From contig JAULSU010000002.1 in NCBI GenBank assembly GCA_030512335.1, forward strand, positions 4,154,001 to 4,218,000: a DNA stretch of 64,000 nucleotides, written 5' to 3'. The notes beneath the pieces were generated by a model. It worked only from the letters and a program-made list of their open reading frames with translations, was not told the DNA's origin and searched no databases. Origin of the DNA: Immersiella caudata. Its lineage: Eukaryota > Ascomycota > Sordariomycetes > Sordariales > Lasiosphaeriaceae. A program made the position numbers and the translations under genes. Within the stretch, counting starts at the first letter, position 1; each line of letters begins with the position of its first letter. Positions 10,176 to 20,062 of the stretch are shown here, in pieces.

Positions 10176-10516
10176 CTCTAGCAACCCCTCGAAATATTGT
10201 TACACTTATACCATCCGGAAGTTCAATTTGCCCATCCCCGTTTGCTTGCCACAACGGATGTGGGTCGTCGACCGCGTAAAACACCACCTGACAATCCTTG
10301 CAATATAATGTGGTCGCTCTGGTCGCTGTGGTCGCTGTGGTCGCTGATGAGAATTCGTAGAACATGCGGCGTTCGGTCGAATCGAAGAAGCTGTCGGGCT
10401 TTTCTAAGCTCTTCCAAGCGTCCTTCTGCAACTTGGTTACCAAAGGAACAGTGTAAAACCTGCCGGTGGGCTCATACCAACTTCTTTGTCAACTCATCAC
10501 GTCTTGCGTCCGCCAT
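10168..10516 (-). CDS. Small 98-residue hypothetical protein, two exons, tail-to-tail overlap with the 424-aa gene
   Basis: Exon 1 (10516-10478) encodes MADARRDELTKKL. An intron of 52 nt (10426-10477, GTATGA to TTGCAG, TAAC branch site) is followed by exon 2 (10425-10168), phase 0 throughout. The product contains KSLEKPDSFFDSTERRMF, a short TTATTATRATT tract from a 9-bp repeat at 10312-10348, and LYCKDCQVVFYAVDD, whose CKDC could be half of a metal site. No family recognised. Its stop overlaps the stop of the gene on the other strand by 8 bp. Confidence 0.45.
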
Positions 10517-11353
10517 GGTATGCTATTTTGTGTCTCGCCGTCTCGATTTATATCGCAAGTAGTTTGCATCGGTCAATTTCGGCGGGGCATTGCGACCAAT
10601 CGGTACCCAATCTTCGGTGGTGGATGCGGGGTGAACATTATCGAGGTCAGGTGACGCGGTTTTGCCCGGAAGGCACGGCAGAGTGCGAACATACGGGTCA
10701 TGGTAAATGGTTTGGTTGCGGTGGGAAATGGATGAGAGTGGGGGAAGAAGCCACAATATCGGTTGACGGGTTTGTTGACTTCTTATCTTGGTTCAGGCAG
10801 CGACAAGCACTGCGGCATCAACACTGCCAGTTTGTTTGGGGTAAACGCATCTGTGGTATCTACCCCTGGTTTGGCGGCAAAACTCAATGCAGCCAGCGGA
10901 TGATCACAGCTGCGTCCGGGGAAGCAAGGAATCGCAAAAGTGTACCCACCTTGGAAGAATACCAGAAATGTGGGCCAGGGGTAAGGTGACTGCGGGTCGG
11001 GTCCGCGTATTTACATCCACCCCCTTCCACCCAAAACTCAATGATGCCGTCAACCAAGGTGCCTCCTGCGAGTGCACTCCCTGGGGCGACCGCCTTGGTA
11101 CATGCAGCCCAGCACGCGGAAATTCACTTCGCGGTACCGCACGCCAATCCTGCCTGCCGACAGCTTAGTTAGTCACTGTCCTCCTTTCACATCCCCGGTG
11201 ATGCGCAGCCTTTTCCCGTCCTGCCTTCTCTCAGCGTTGTCTAGGAAGCGGTAGGATTGTAGGGCTGGCTCCATGTGGTCTTGGCTCCGGGTGACTGTGA
11301 AGGGGTGTTGGACTTATCCGCCAATGCTGGAGACGCTGGCCAGCACACCGACT
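10517..11353. other. Non-coding stretch
   Basis: Only short frames of atypical composition. No repeat or RNA gene seen. Confidence 0.4.
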
Positions 11354-12064
11354 TCAACGACGGACGGGACAGACTGACGACTTGCTTGCAGCGAACTGGC
11401 CTGGGTGAGTCACCGGATGCTCTACATTTCGTTTCATGGCGAGATGAACAGCGGATAACCCATTGGTAATAAACCACCCCAAAAGCTCCCTGCGGCTACC
11501 AAATCCAAGCGCAAGTCCTTCTTTACAATGCGTGCCGCTGTGGGTGCTCAGCAGGGCGCTGTCCCCTTCGCGGGCTTGCCCTCCCCATTCAAGTCCTCTC
11601 ATTAGGAGCCCCAGCCTCCTCTCTCTCTCCTCTCCCCCGCCTCTGCTGCAGAGCTGGAGAGACAGCCTTTTTGGCTTCAGGGGGGGCTGGACTGGTGGGT
11701 CATTCGTCACGACTGCTTCCGAGAACCACTCCCGTGAGGATGGAGGGGGTGTGGCATATCTAGCGAGAGGGGGTGGGCTAGGCTCATCAGCAGGCAGATG
11801 AGCCGACTCGCGCTTGCTGATAGCGGGGAGCTCACTGCTGAGTTGCTCCAAGGCACTTCCGACACATGCAACCGACGCTGACCAATCGTCCAACCTCTCC
11901 GTCAGTGTTGGTGGGCACTCAGGCAATGGGGCTAAGAAACAGCAGCTCGTTTCGAGACCGATTTCGCGTGGTTTCGGCTGTGAGGCCGCTGCTGGCCCTG
12001 GCTCATCACCTGAATCAGAGGAGCCGGGTGTCCTGGGATGATGGGGAGAGGAAGAGACGCTCAT
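11354..12064 (-). CDS. Low-confidence hypothetical open frame
   Basis: An uninterrupted frame of 236 codons from ATG 12064 (MSVSSSPHHPRTPGSSDSGD). It is Ser/Pro/Glu-rich at first, with a helical-looking ERLDDWSASVACVGSALEQL near residue 60, then a less convincing Arg/Gly-rich part. It might be the first exon of a gene whose 3' part is misassigned, or a chance frame in GC-rich DNA. No family recognised. Confidence 0.25.
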   Translation of the reverse strand: MSVSSSPHHPRTPGSSDSGDEPGPAAASQPKPREIGLETSCCFLAPLPECPPTLTERLDDWSASVACVGSALEQLSSELPAISKRESAHLPADEPSPPPLARYATPPPSSREWFSEAVVTNDPPVQPPLKPKRLSLQLCSRGGGEERERRLGLLMRGLEWGGQAREGDSALLSTHSGTHCKEGLALGFGSRRELLGWFITNGLSAVHLAMKRNVEHPVTHPGQFAASKSSVCPVRR

Positions 12065-12278
12065 GGTGATCGCTGAGGAGCATGAAGCCCCCGAGAACGC
12101 AGATGAAGGGAACAAACCCTCTCATATTTATCAACTCAAATTTACAAATTCACGGGTGCTGAGAATCCCTGAATGTGGAGAGCTGGCTGTGTCATTCAGG
12201 CAAAGACAGGTTGGAATGACACCTCGGTTGCCTTACCGGAGCTGCGGCTTGTGGTTCGCCTGGCCCGCTTGCATGGAG

Positions 12279-12529
12279 AATAAAATTCCTGGGGCTGCTG
12301 TTCCATTTACCGTTCAGGGTAAGTGGCCTACCAGAACTCAACAGTCCGAATCTCACGATGGCAGACCACACCAAGAACGGTTCCGTACCCGAGTGCGAAA
12401 CGACATTCATTGAGGAGGTATGCAGAGCTGTTGATTAAGAGTCGTTGGGAGACTGACACCACCCAGGGACTGACGATCCCCGAGAATGGCTTCTCTGCCC
12501 GGAACTACATTCAACAAGACTCTACCATG
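12279..12529 (+). repeat. 251-bp inverted duplicate, right copy
   Basis: Identical to the reverse complement of 2009-2259. It carries the same candidate intron (12319-12364, GTAAGT to GGCAG). The frame after that intron runs without a stop into the ATG at 12527 and on into the Est1-type gene, so the block could supply a leader or an N-terminal extension. Confidence 0.95.
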
Positions 12530-15165
12530 GATATAGCGGTCTTTTCTATGCTTGCCAGTCAACTGTGTGCACAGCATGCTGAGACGCAAGACGCCGCGCA
12601 GCTATCGAGACCTTCGTCTGGCCTAACTCCAATGCATTCCGAAGCGGGGGCTCCTCCTGCCATCGCGACATCTTGGAGCCAGCACCGTGCCCATTGTAGT
12701 CAGCATCTACACCACAGTTGCTCCTCGAACATTAAAGCAATGGCCGAAGAGCTACCACAAGCGCAGCAAGCTCAATCTCAGCCGGCTCAACCGCCAGATA
12801 CGTACGACTTTATTCCCATCCCCGTTGAACTGCAATTGGCTGATATTTAAGCTGGTACAGGACAAATTCATCGTCATCAGAGTCATCGTTTCCAGATTCA
12901 TCGTCTTCAGAGTCATCGTCTTCAGTGTCTTGGTTGGACCCAGAAGACAATGACGGTGCGGCCAGCGTCTGTGCCGTACTGTCAACTACATCGAACAAGA
13001 CCAGGGATGAAGACATACTTCCATGTGCCCCTAACTGCTGGTTATGCCAGGACCCCGAGCTGATCAAGCAGCCAGAGACAAGACCTATATCCCAGGAGCA
13101 ACTTGTTGCTGAGGTCAAAAGCATCTACGCTGGCCTCGTCATGGTCGAAAATAAATGTATCGAGGTGGACACCGCTCAGAACACTCAAACCAGCCCGCCA
13201 GACACCGCTCAGAACACTCAAACCAGCCCGCCAGACACCGCTCAGAACACTCAAGCCGACCCACCAGACACCGCTCAGCACACTCAAACCAGCCCACCAG
13301 ACACCGCTCAGCACACTCAAACCAGCCCACCAGACACCGCTCAGAACACTCAAGCCGGCCCGGCAGACACGAAACTCAACAACGAACAATGGCAGGCGCT
13401 CATTGCTCTCCACCGAACGTTACTCCACGAGCATCACGACTTCTTCCTGGCGTCTCAGCATCCGTCAGCAAGTCCTGCGCTAAGAAAGTTGGCCTCGGAA
13501 TACGCAATGTCGGATCGGATGTGGCGACATGGTATCTTCAGCTTTCTTGAACTGTTAAGGCATCGTTTGCCAGCCAGTTTAGAGCACATGCTCACCTTCA
13601 TCGATTTGGCCTACTCGATGATGACGTTGCTGTACGAAACGGTGCCTGCTTTCGAAGATACCTGGATAGAATGCCTTGGAGACCTCGGCCGGTACCGTAT
13701 GGCCATCGAAGATGAAAACATTCGGGACCGTGAGGTCTGGGCAGCCATCAGTCATGGATGGTACAGCAAAGCGTCGGATAGATCTCCAACAACAGGAAGG
13801 TTATACCATCATCTCGCTATTCTGGCTCGACCGAATGCCCTGCAACAGCTCTTCTATTATAACAAGTCCCTCTGCGTGGCCATTCCCTTCGATGCGGCTC
13901 GGGAAAGCATCATGACGCTTTTTGAGTCTGTTGTAGCTCCGAATTCGAGCCAGCAATGCAGACTCCCTTCCACAGAGCATGCCTTTGTCAAGACGCACGG
14001 GATCATGTTCAGCAAAAAGATATATGCGGAGTTGGATGCTTCGATGGACGAGTTCATCAATACTTTAGATAACCACATTGACCTCTCCACACGCCGATTC
14101 CTCGAACCGGGGTGAGTTAGATCTGACTTTTTTCCTTGGACAATCGCTAACATCTCGGTTCTTAGATGCTATATTGGAATCTCGAACTGCTGTGCTATCA
14201 CGAGATACGGTAGCAATAGCAATCCTGTTTATGGTGCGATCAAACACACTCGTGGCGAGCAGCAGGACCAGCAAATGTCAGGCAGCAGTATTGAAGAGGC
14301 AAGAGACCTCGCAGTCGTCCTCAAATTCGCCAATAGAACACACGATGTGATCTTCCGGCGCCATGAGGATCCCAACATCCTCTCATACGTTCATATAGTA
14401 CTTGTCTTCATTTACCAGTCAACGTTTTCCGAGGAAACCATGGAATACTTGGCACCGGAATTTCCTTGGAAGCTGATGTCTTTGATGTTAAATACGTTAC
14501 TCAAGGACCGCCCGGCGTACAATTCCATCGAGAGTGAAGATTTTCCCCACCCTGAGGGTCCGCCACGACCCCTCCCTGAGGACTACGCAATGAGGGGTCT
14601 CCTTTGGGCTGAGAAGTACTACCCGAGTGGATGGTTTTCCAACGAAAATATCGAGGACGATGAGAAGGGCTTGGAAGCTGCTTCCATGGGAGAGGAGCGG
14701 AAGATCCGAGTGCTGTATCTTGGGTGTCGCATTGCACGGGAGGGCAAGTGGCTGCGATACGACAGCAAGACGCATCAGTTTAGCGTGAATCCGGAGTTCG
14801 ACATCAAGCTCGCTAGCTCAGCACCAACTGAGAGCATCGATCTTGTGGACCTTCCAGATGCTCCAGGGCGTGACGGTATTCTCAGCGATGTGCCGAATAG
14901 TGGTGTTTTTGACTGTCAGAAGGGCGGTTTTGGCGAGAAGGGCGGTTTCGACTATGAGAAGGGCGGTTTCGGCGAGGAGGGTGGTTTTGACTGTGAGAAG
15001 GGCGGTTTCGGCGAGAAGGGTGGTTTTGAGAAGGGCGGTTTTGGGGGTGGTTTTGTCCGCCGCAGACTCTTCCTCGTCCTCGTCCTCTTCCTCCTCGTCC
15101 TCCTCGTCCTCGTCCTCCTCGCAATCCACCTCCATATCAGAGTTTCCATCTTCCAAGCCCTCTAA
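12527..15165 (+). CDS. Est1-type DNA/RNA-binding domain protein with internal 11-residue repeats
   Basis: Exons are 12527-12801, 12861-14111 and 14166-15165 (2526 nt, 841 aa). The introns are 59 and 54 nt. After a Gln/Ala-rich start and a Ser/Glu run (SSSSESS) come a CNWLCQDPE-like patch and six 11-residue repeats of the DTAQNTQTSPP type. The domain follows: WQALIALHRTLLHEHHDFFL, WRHGIFSFLELLRHRLP, LGDLGRYRMAIED, GRLYHHLAILARPNALQQLF, then EFPWKLMSLMLNTLL, MRGLLWAEKYYPSGWFSN and RVLYLGCRIA. This is the Est1 DNA/RNA-binding domain as found in a large ascomycete family; its role outside telomerase and decay complexes is not established. The last 90 residues are odd: KGGFGE repeats, then a hydrophobic VLVLFLLVLLVLVLL run from a TCC/TCG repeat read out of a Ser-coding frame. 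Confidence 0.85.
13169..13366 (+). repeat. 33-bp minisatellite, six copies, in frame
   Basis: Six tandem units starting GACACCGCTCAG encode DTAQNTQ or DTAQHTQ followed by TSPP, ADPP or AGPA. The unit is a multiple of three, so copy number can change without breaking the Est1-type gene. Confidence 0.95.
14913..15125 (+). repeat. 18/21-bp GGCGGTTT repeats followed by a TCC/TCG-rich tract
   Basis: From 14913 to about 15055, units built on AAGGGCGGTTT encode KGGF(G/D)(E/Y/C)E-type repeats. They are followed by a run of about 60 bases of TCCTCGTCC-type repeat. Both lie in the last exon of the Est1-type gene. Confidence 0.9.
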
Positions 15166-15278
15166 CTCCTCATCATCGATATATGTCGCAAGCGCGCGAC
15201 AAGCGGTGCGACGTCGGCTTGGGCTAGGTTCAAAGTGAAATCGTGTGCGTGAGTCGATATGCTCAAATCGTTTACAGG

Positions 15279-15462
15279 TATCGGCTATCTTCCATCAGGC
15301 ATGCAGATCGGATCTTCGTGTTGGGCACAAACGGTAAGATCATGGAGTACGGCACTCACGATGAGCTTGTGGCAAAGAACGGCGAGGTATAATAAGTTGT
15401 GGAAGATGCACATTGGTGAGAAAATTGGAGACACTGGTGATCTCATTGATGTATCATCCTAA
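15279..15462 (+). pseudogene. Relic of the 3' end of an ABC transporter
   Basis: The first frame reads RLSSIRHADRIFVLGTNGKI then MEYGTHDELVAKNGE, which is the region just after the H-loop histidine of an ABC nucleotide-binding domain. It then meets a stop. The next frame continues YNKLWKMHIGEKIGDTGDLI and DVSS before its own stop. An extra G near 15386 explains the change. Upstream Walker A, signature and Walker B motifs are absent, so only the last 60 codons remain. Full-length relatives (multidrug or peptide exporters) end similarly. Confidence 0.7.
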
Positions 15463-16464
15463 AGTCAGGGGCATGTGGAGGAGGGGAAAGCCACTCTCGG
15501 TAGAGCCATAAGGGGCGGGTTGATGTTGCAGCAGGAGCTAGGACAGCGTAATCGATTATTGGACTGAGTGGGAGTGACCGACGGGGCATCCGAGCGCGAA
15601 ATAATCGCTGGGCCAGAGGCCGTGTGTACTCCCTACAACTTCAAGGTAGTTGTCCCGCAGGCTACCTGGGTCCGCCTTCGATAGTAAGGCGCAATGGACT
15701 GTTGAGCTTTGCAAATTGCAGATCGTGGACGCCTCTCATAGGACCTGCACGGAATCACAGCATAAACCGGGCAACTTTGACGTACGCTCAGAATGCTTTG
15801 GGCTGGACACGTCACTGGCGGGAGCCGCATGTCCACGGTTTAAAAGGGCACAGCCCACTTTGCGATGACTGAACGAGTAGCGTTTCTATGGATTGGCTTT
15901 GCGTTGTGGGCTTTTGGGCCTATCGCCGAGCCAGCCGGACCAAAAGGTGTGGCAGACCTACCCCCCTGGGCGGCTGCGCTGGCGAGCCTCCTGGCGGCCA
16001 GTCTTTCCAAGCCCTGCCCGAGCACCGTAGCGTGATCAGTCTCCAGCCTGACAAGGTAGTAGGGTCTCTGCCCTCTTTGGGCACTCAATTGATGGCCTCT
16101 GTCCTGCGTACTCCCCCAGGTGGAGGCAGATGACCCAGCCCCTGAGTTTCCTTACACTGACATCCTCCCGGGCGGAAACCAGGCTGCCATATGAAAAGGA
16201 TCCGATGTTTGTGTGAGGCTGGCAGAGCCGCATCCAATAGCCTTTAAGTAGGCGCATCTCTTAGCTCAACAATGCCCATGGATTCAACAATGGTGTGTTC
16301 TTTCCCCAAAACTTGGTTTGCGCAGCACCTAACGAACAGTCTTTCCCGACGATGTGGCTAGATTGAACCGTACTATTACAGCGAAAAACACTCGGCTCAT
16401 CCATAGGGCAGGTTTTCATCACTGGCGTTGCTCTACTTTTCTTAAGTCGTTGAAGGCAATTGAC
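15463..16464. other. Non-coding stretch
   Basis: Nothing recognisable. The minus-strand frame at 15840-16088 is not convincing. Confidence 0.4.
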
Positions 16465-16951
16465 ATGAGCGGCTTCTACATGCAATACTTGGAAAGTAAG
16501 TGGTCGGCTCATCAACATAGCCCAAATAACTCCCCTTTCCTCAGTCCCCGTAGCTATTTACCTCAATATTTACCAAGCCCTGGTCCCGAGGGAAGTTACC
16601 TGATTGCCAGGGGATAATGCAGCTAACTGAAGCTCCTTTGCAGGCCTTTGCCGGCGTCGCGGGTGGCAGGACCCCATGTACGAGTGCTACCGTGACTCCA
16701 ACAACGGTTACATTTGCCTGGTACTAGTTAATGGCCGTGAGTACCAGACAGATCTTCCATACGAATCCGGTGGCCTGGCCCAGGAGAATGCCGCAATGCG
16801 CGCGTTTATGGTCTGCCGCAACTTCTCGGTCAACGGAGGTATGCTCGCCCGCAACGGGATGGTCCAGGGCCTACCAGCAGCTGAACCGATAGGGCGCCAG
16901 CAAAGGCACAAACCCAAAGGGTGTGTGGTCATCCGTGGCAGGAAGGTGTGA
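16465..16951 (+). CDS. Small dsRNA-binding-domain-like protein, 112 residues
   Basis: Exon 1 (16465-16495) encodes MSGFYMQYLE. A 148-nt intron runs from GTAAGT to TTGCAG, and exon 2 is 16644-16951; the total is 339 nt. The product follows the dsRBD pattern of an N-terminal helix (YMQYLESLCRRRGWQDPMYE), strands with an aromatic/VNG turn (YICLVLVNGREYQTDL) and a C-terminal helix rich in Ala (LAQENAAMRAFMVCRNF). I know very similar small ascomycete proteins ending near VNGGMLARNGMVQGLP. The Lys/Arg tail (RQQRHKPKG) is the divergent part. It probably binds structured RNA; targets are unknown. Confidence 0.75.
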
Positions 16952-17148
16952 TCATCAGGCCCTCACATTGAATTACGGGGAGAAGGGCACTGCCTTCGGT
17001 TCTGACGGTTCTATGGGAGGATATTTGGTTGGATACTTCTTTGATGGGTGCCGGGGACCCATGGTAGGGATTCTCGGTCAGTAAGCCACGGGAGAGCCTC
17101 TAAGGTAACCTAATTTCTCTGGACCATGCTCTCGGGATCAACTTACCA

Positions 17149-17167
17149 CCCCCCCCCCCCCCCCCCC
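17149..17167 (+). repeat. Poly-C run of 19 bases
   Basis: A run of about 19 C followed by further C-rich sequence and a short (TA)n tract at 17214-17225, in the promoter of the gene starting at 17317. Confidence 0.9.
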
Positions 17168-17316
17168 GCCCCTCCCCCTCCCGCAAAGGAAACTTCCGCT
17201 AGGGCAGTAATTATATATATATATAACTCTCAATGGCCATCAGTTCATGTAGGTTATTTATCGTGGATATCATTTTTCCATTGTCTCTCGCCGTCCCGGA
17301 CCCGATCCTTGCAAAC

Positions 17317-18578
17317 ATGGATATAACTACAGGCATACAGCAACTTAAAGAACAATTCAGCTTTGATGAAGAGCAACGCCGCGCCAAATCCGAGTCACGC
17401 CTAGCCGTCTTAAGCAAGGAAAGTGAGGAGTGGGAGCGGCAACTGAAGAGTTTCAACCTTTCGAAGGACGCTATGGAGATTCTGGTTGGTAAACTAAGGA
17501 GGAAAGCAGACAGCGATCTTCAAGATGAGAGGAGAGTGTATGAGAAAGAACGCGCAGCCCGAAAAGACAGATTTACAGATCTACTGTCCAGACTGTCTCG
17601 AGAGGACCCACCCGTTCTACAACCATCGTCGCCATCTCGCGCTCAAACCTCCACTCAGCGCGAATTTACCGACCAACACCACACCCCAAAAACCCGCACA
17701 CCTGCCAAGCGAAGCCGTGTTCAAGCCGGAGCTTCAGCACCTGAAAGATGTTACCGCCTTGACACACAAGGTATCAGACTATTGACCGACTCTGATTCCC
17801 CGGTACACGCAAGGCTTCTGGTATGGGATGACCAGGGGGAAGATCGCGCCGCATTCGCTCTTCCCTCTATTCCAGATTGTCTTGCTGAGAAGCACCCGGC
17901 ATGCTACGAGATTAGCCCTACCGGTGAGCTCAGGTGGGCTCCGGGGTATGAAGACGGCGATGAATATGCCGACCTCCAGGAGATCCCAGTTGCGATTAGT
18001 GATACTGAGTGGTAAGGGGCTAATATTTCTCTTATGGTATCTAACTAATGGGAATCAGGACGTTGAGATGGGTACCAATTCAGGAGCTTTACCACCCTTT
18101 CGACCAGCGGCAGCATTTACCAGATAACATCGAAAGCGAGGAGGATATCAACCCCCTCTTAGCTCGTGTGCGGTTCGGGACGGCTGAAGAGTCAGCGTCA
18201 GCTAGAGACTCCGCTCAGAGTGCGCCTGTGGCTGAGGCCACAGCGTCAGCAATAACTGGCCAGTGGGGGAGTCGAGAACTGGCATGGACCGCCATTGATG
18301 AGCACACAGCCAAAGAGGGCTACTACTTGGTGATCCAGAAGACGAATCAAGGGGGCTCCCAAATCCTGGAGTGCTCAATGCGGCGGAAGAAGAGCTGCCC
18401 TGTCAAGGCCTCATTGATAAATGAAGACAGCGGAGTCTGGCGCATCGCATTCAAAGTGACGAAACATAACCATGCGGTTGACCCTAATGGTTCAGAGTTT
18501 CGAGAATACCAAAAACGGCGTGGCAAGAGGAAGAGCGACCCCCGGAACCAAACCCGGAAGAAGAAGCAACGTCAATGA
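17317..18578 (+). CDS. Protein with N-terminal coiled coil and C-terminal FAR1-like DNA-binding domain
   Basis: Exons are 17317-18011 and 18059-18578 (1215 nt, 404 aa). The 47-nt intron has a CTAACTAAT branch site. The start chosen is MDITTGIQQLKEQF; an upstream in-frame ATG at 17233 would add a hydrophobic stretch less likely in a nuclear protein. Residues 10-100 are a charged coiled coil (EEQRRAKSESRLAVLSKESE). Residues about 305-375 resemble the FAR1/WRKY-GCM1 zinc domain of Mutator-type transposases: GYYLVIQKTN, C-x7-CPVKASL, GVWRIAFKVTKHNH. The tail is Lys/Arg-rich (RRGKRKSDPRNQTRKKKQR). I infer a DNA-binding protein derived from a transposase domain. No transposase catalytic core is present. 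Confidence 0.7.
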
Positions 18579-19129
18579 TGTCCTAGACCTTAGCACTCTC
18601 CAGCTCGGAAGAAGCCCACGCGCCACGGTACGACCCAGCAGCCACTCTCGGTCGAGCTCCTGACTGATCTGCGGTCCTGGAGCGTACCCGATCGATCTCT
18701 TCCTGTAATGCACGCCCCTTGACGTTGCTGGTCTCCCCGTCGTCTGTAGTGGTTTTCGGAGGGTCGGTGACTGCACTTGGTTACCCAGCAAACGGTGATG
18801 GACGGCATTCAAGAAGGAGAATGCTTAGTCGTTGGTCTCACACGGTATGCATAAAGTTCGCTTTGGAGCAAAGGCCTTTATCGTCGGCGTTTTTGTTTGG
18901 CCGTCCGCGTGGCAATGCATTTTGTTAGGGGCTGGAGTTCCCCTTTCCCTCGAAGGCGACGATTATGGCGACTTCTATCCTACATCGCCGCGTTTGTGAC
19001 GGCCGCTTCTAACCTTCACCCCGACCGCAGGCTAGGCGCGACGAGTGTGGTTTAAGCACAGCACGCGACCGTCGTGGTCGATGGAGCCCGGCTACATGGT
19101 GACTTTCTAGTGCGGGGTGTTGCCTGGTT
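18579..19129. other. Non-coding stretch
   Basis: No supported gene. A short string near 19109 (TCTAGTGCGG) is shared with the tandem duplicates at 2.9-3.7 kb, next to the R1 copy in both places. Confidence 0.4.
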
Positions 19130-19231
19130 GCCGTCTTGGCACGGTTCTGATGTTTACTTTGCCCCTGTCTCGACGACCAATGGTATGTACATATAACCAC
19201 AATCACAATGATATAGTATTTTAGCTAATTT
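19130..19231 (+). repeat. Dispersed repeat R1, best copy
   Basis: It aligns over about 100 bp with the reverse complement of 33074-33180: ACGGTTCTGATGTTTACTTT, GCCCCTG, CGACGACCAA, TATGTA, ATAACC, ATCACAAT and TATTTTAGCT occur in the same order in both. Its left part recurs at 3745-3794. It could be the end of a transposable element; no terminal structure or coding capacity is visible. Confidence 0.75.
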
Positions 19232-19368
19232 CATTCAGACCTTTGCCGTTCAATATCTCATTCCCTTGCATACGGCGTCAGGTCTACACGCTCTCGGCAC
19301 AGAAGATTCGTCGTTCCTTCGCCCCGTTATGTATGTGTCGACCGAATCGCCCGCATTGCAGCTGGGCT

Positions 19369-19695
19369 TTAGCTTTTATGTAAAGCGTAGTACAACTCGG
19401 CCACCTTCGGATCCTTTGGGGCGTCTTGAAGGATCTGCAGCGCGGGCTTCAACGAAATGAGAAACATGGTGGCCTGCTCGTCGAGCATGGTTACACCACT
19501 GCCGACTCCTCGGGAATCTCGCGATGAGGGTGGCGGTGGCGGTGGCGGCCTTGCCGGCCTTACCTGAACAGCACCGTGAGGCTCCTCAACCCCTTCGCTT
19601 TGGGGTATAGGCATCAGCCGGCCACCCCGGCCCGACAGGAAGATCACAGCGTCCTGACAGACTGAACCTGGGTGGACGCTGGCGCTGGAGAACAC
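19369..19695 (-). CDS. Possible C-terminal exon of a hypothetical gene
   Basis: An open frame of 108 codons with a Pro run (RPPPPPPPSSRDSRG), then a convincing helical end: TMLDEQATMFLISLKPALQI, LQDAPKDPKVAELYYALHKS, then stop. The last 45 residues look coding; the 5' part does not. No family recognised and no upstream exon identified. Confidence 0.35.
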   Translation of the reverse strand: MFSSASVHPGSVCQDAVIFLSGRGGRLMPIPQSEGVEEPHGAVQVRPARPPPPPPPSSRDSRGVGSGVTMLDEQATMFLISLKPALQILQDAPKDPKVAELYYALHKS

Positions 19696-19925
19696 AAGGC
19701 TTGATGCGGACCACTATCTTTGGGCCGCGACATGGGCACATATGTATTTAGTTTCTGGCAGTTCTTGAATGTCTGTATGGTAAGACGTGCTGTCTACTGC
19801 AGGTACGAAATCCGGCGACGGTAAGTGTCGTGATGTTTACACTCGCCAGCATCACCCACTGTGTAGGCTGCGCTGGCAGTGGTAGAACCGAAAGGTAATG
19901 GGGAAGTTGCGTTGGGGACCGAGGG

Positions 19926-20062
19926 TGTGGTGGTGGTGGTGGTGGTGATGGAGGAGGAGGAGGAGGAGGAGGAGGAGGAGGAGGAGGAGGAGGAGGAGGA
20001 GGAGGAGGAGGAGGAGGAGGAGGAGGAGGAGGAGGAGGAGGAGGAGGAGGAGGAGGAGGAGG
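19926..20062 (+). repeat. GGT then GGA triplet microsatellite
   Basis: A short (GGT)n run at 19926-19947 is followed by an uninterrupted (GGA)n run of about 37 units (19951-20062). The poly-Glu and poly-Leu frames across it are by-products. Confidence 0.97.

Noticed and set aside
2009..12529. A 10.5-kb DNA transposon or Starship bounded by 251-bp inverted repeats
   Set aside because: No target-site duplication, no transposase or tyrosine recombinase between the repeats, and the outer ends fall on start codons.
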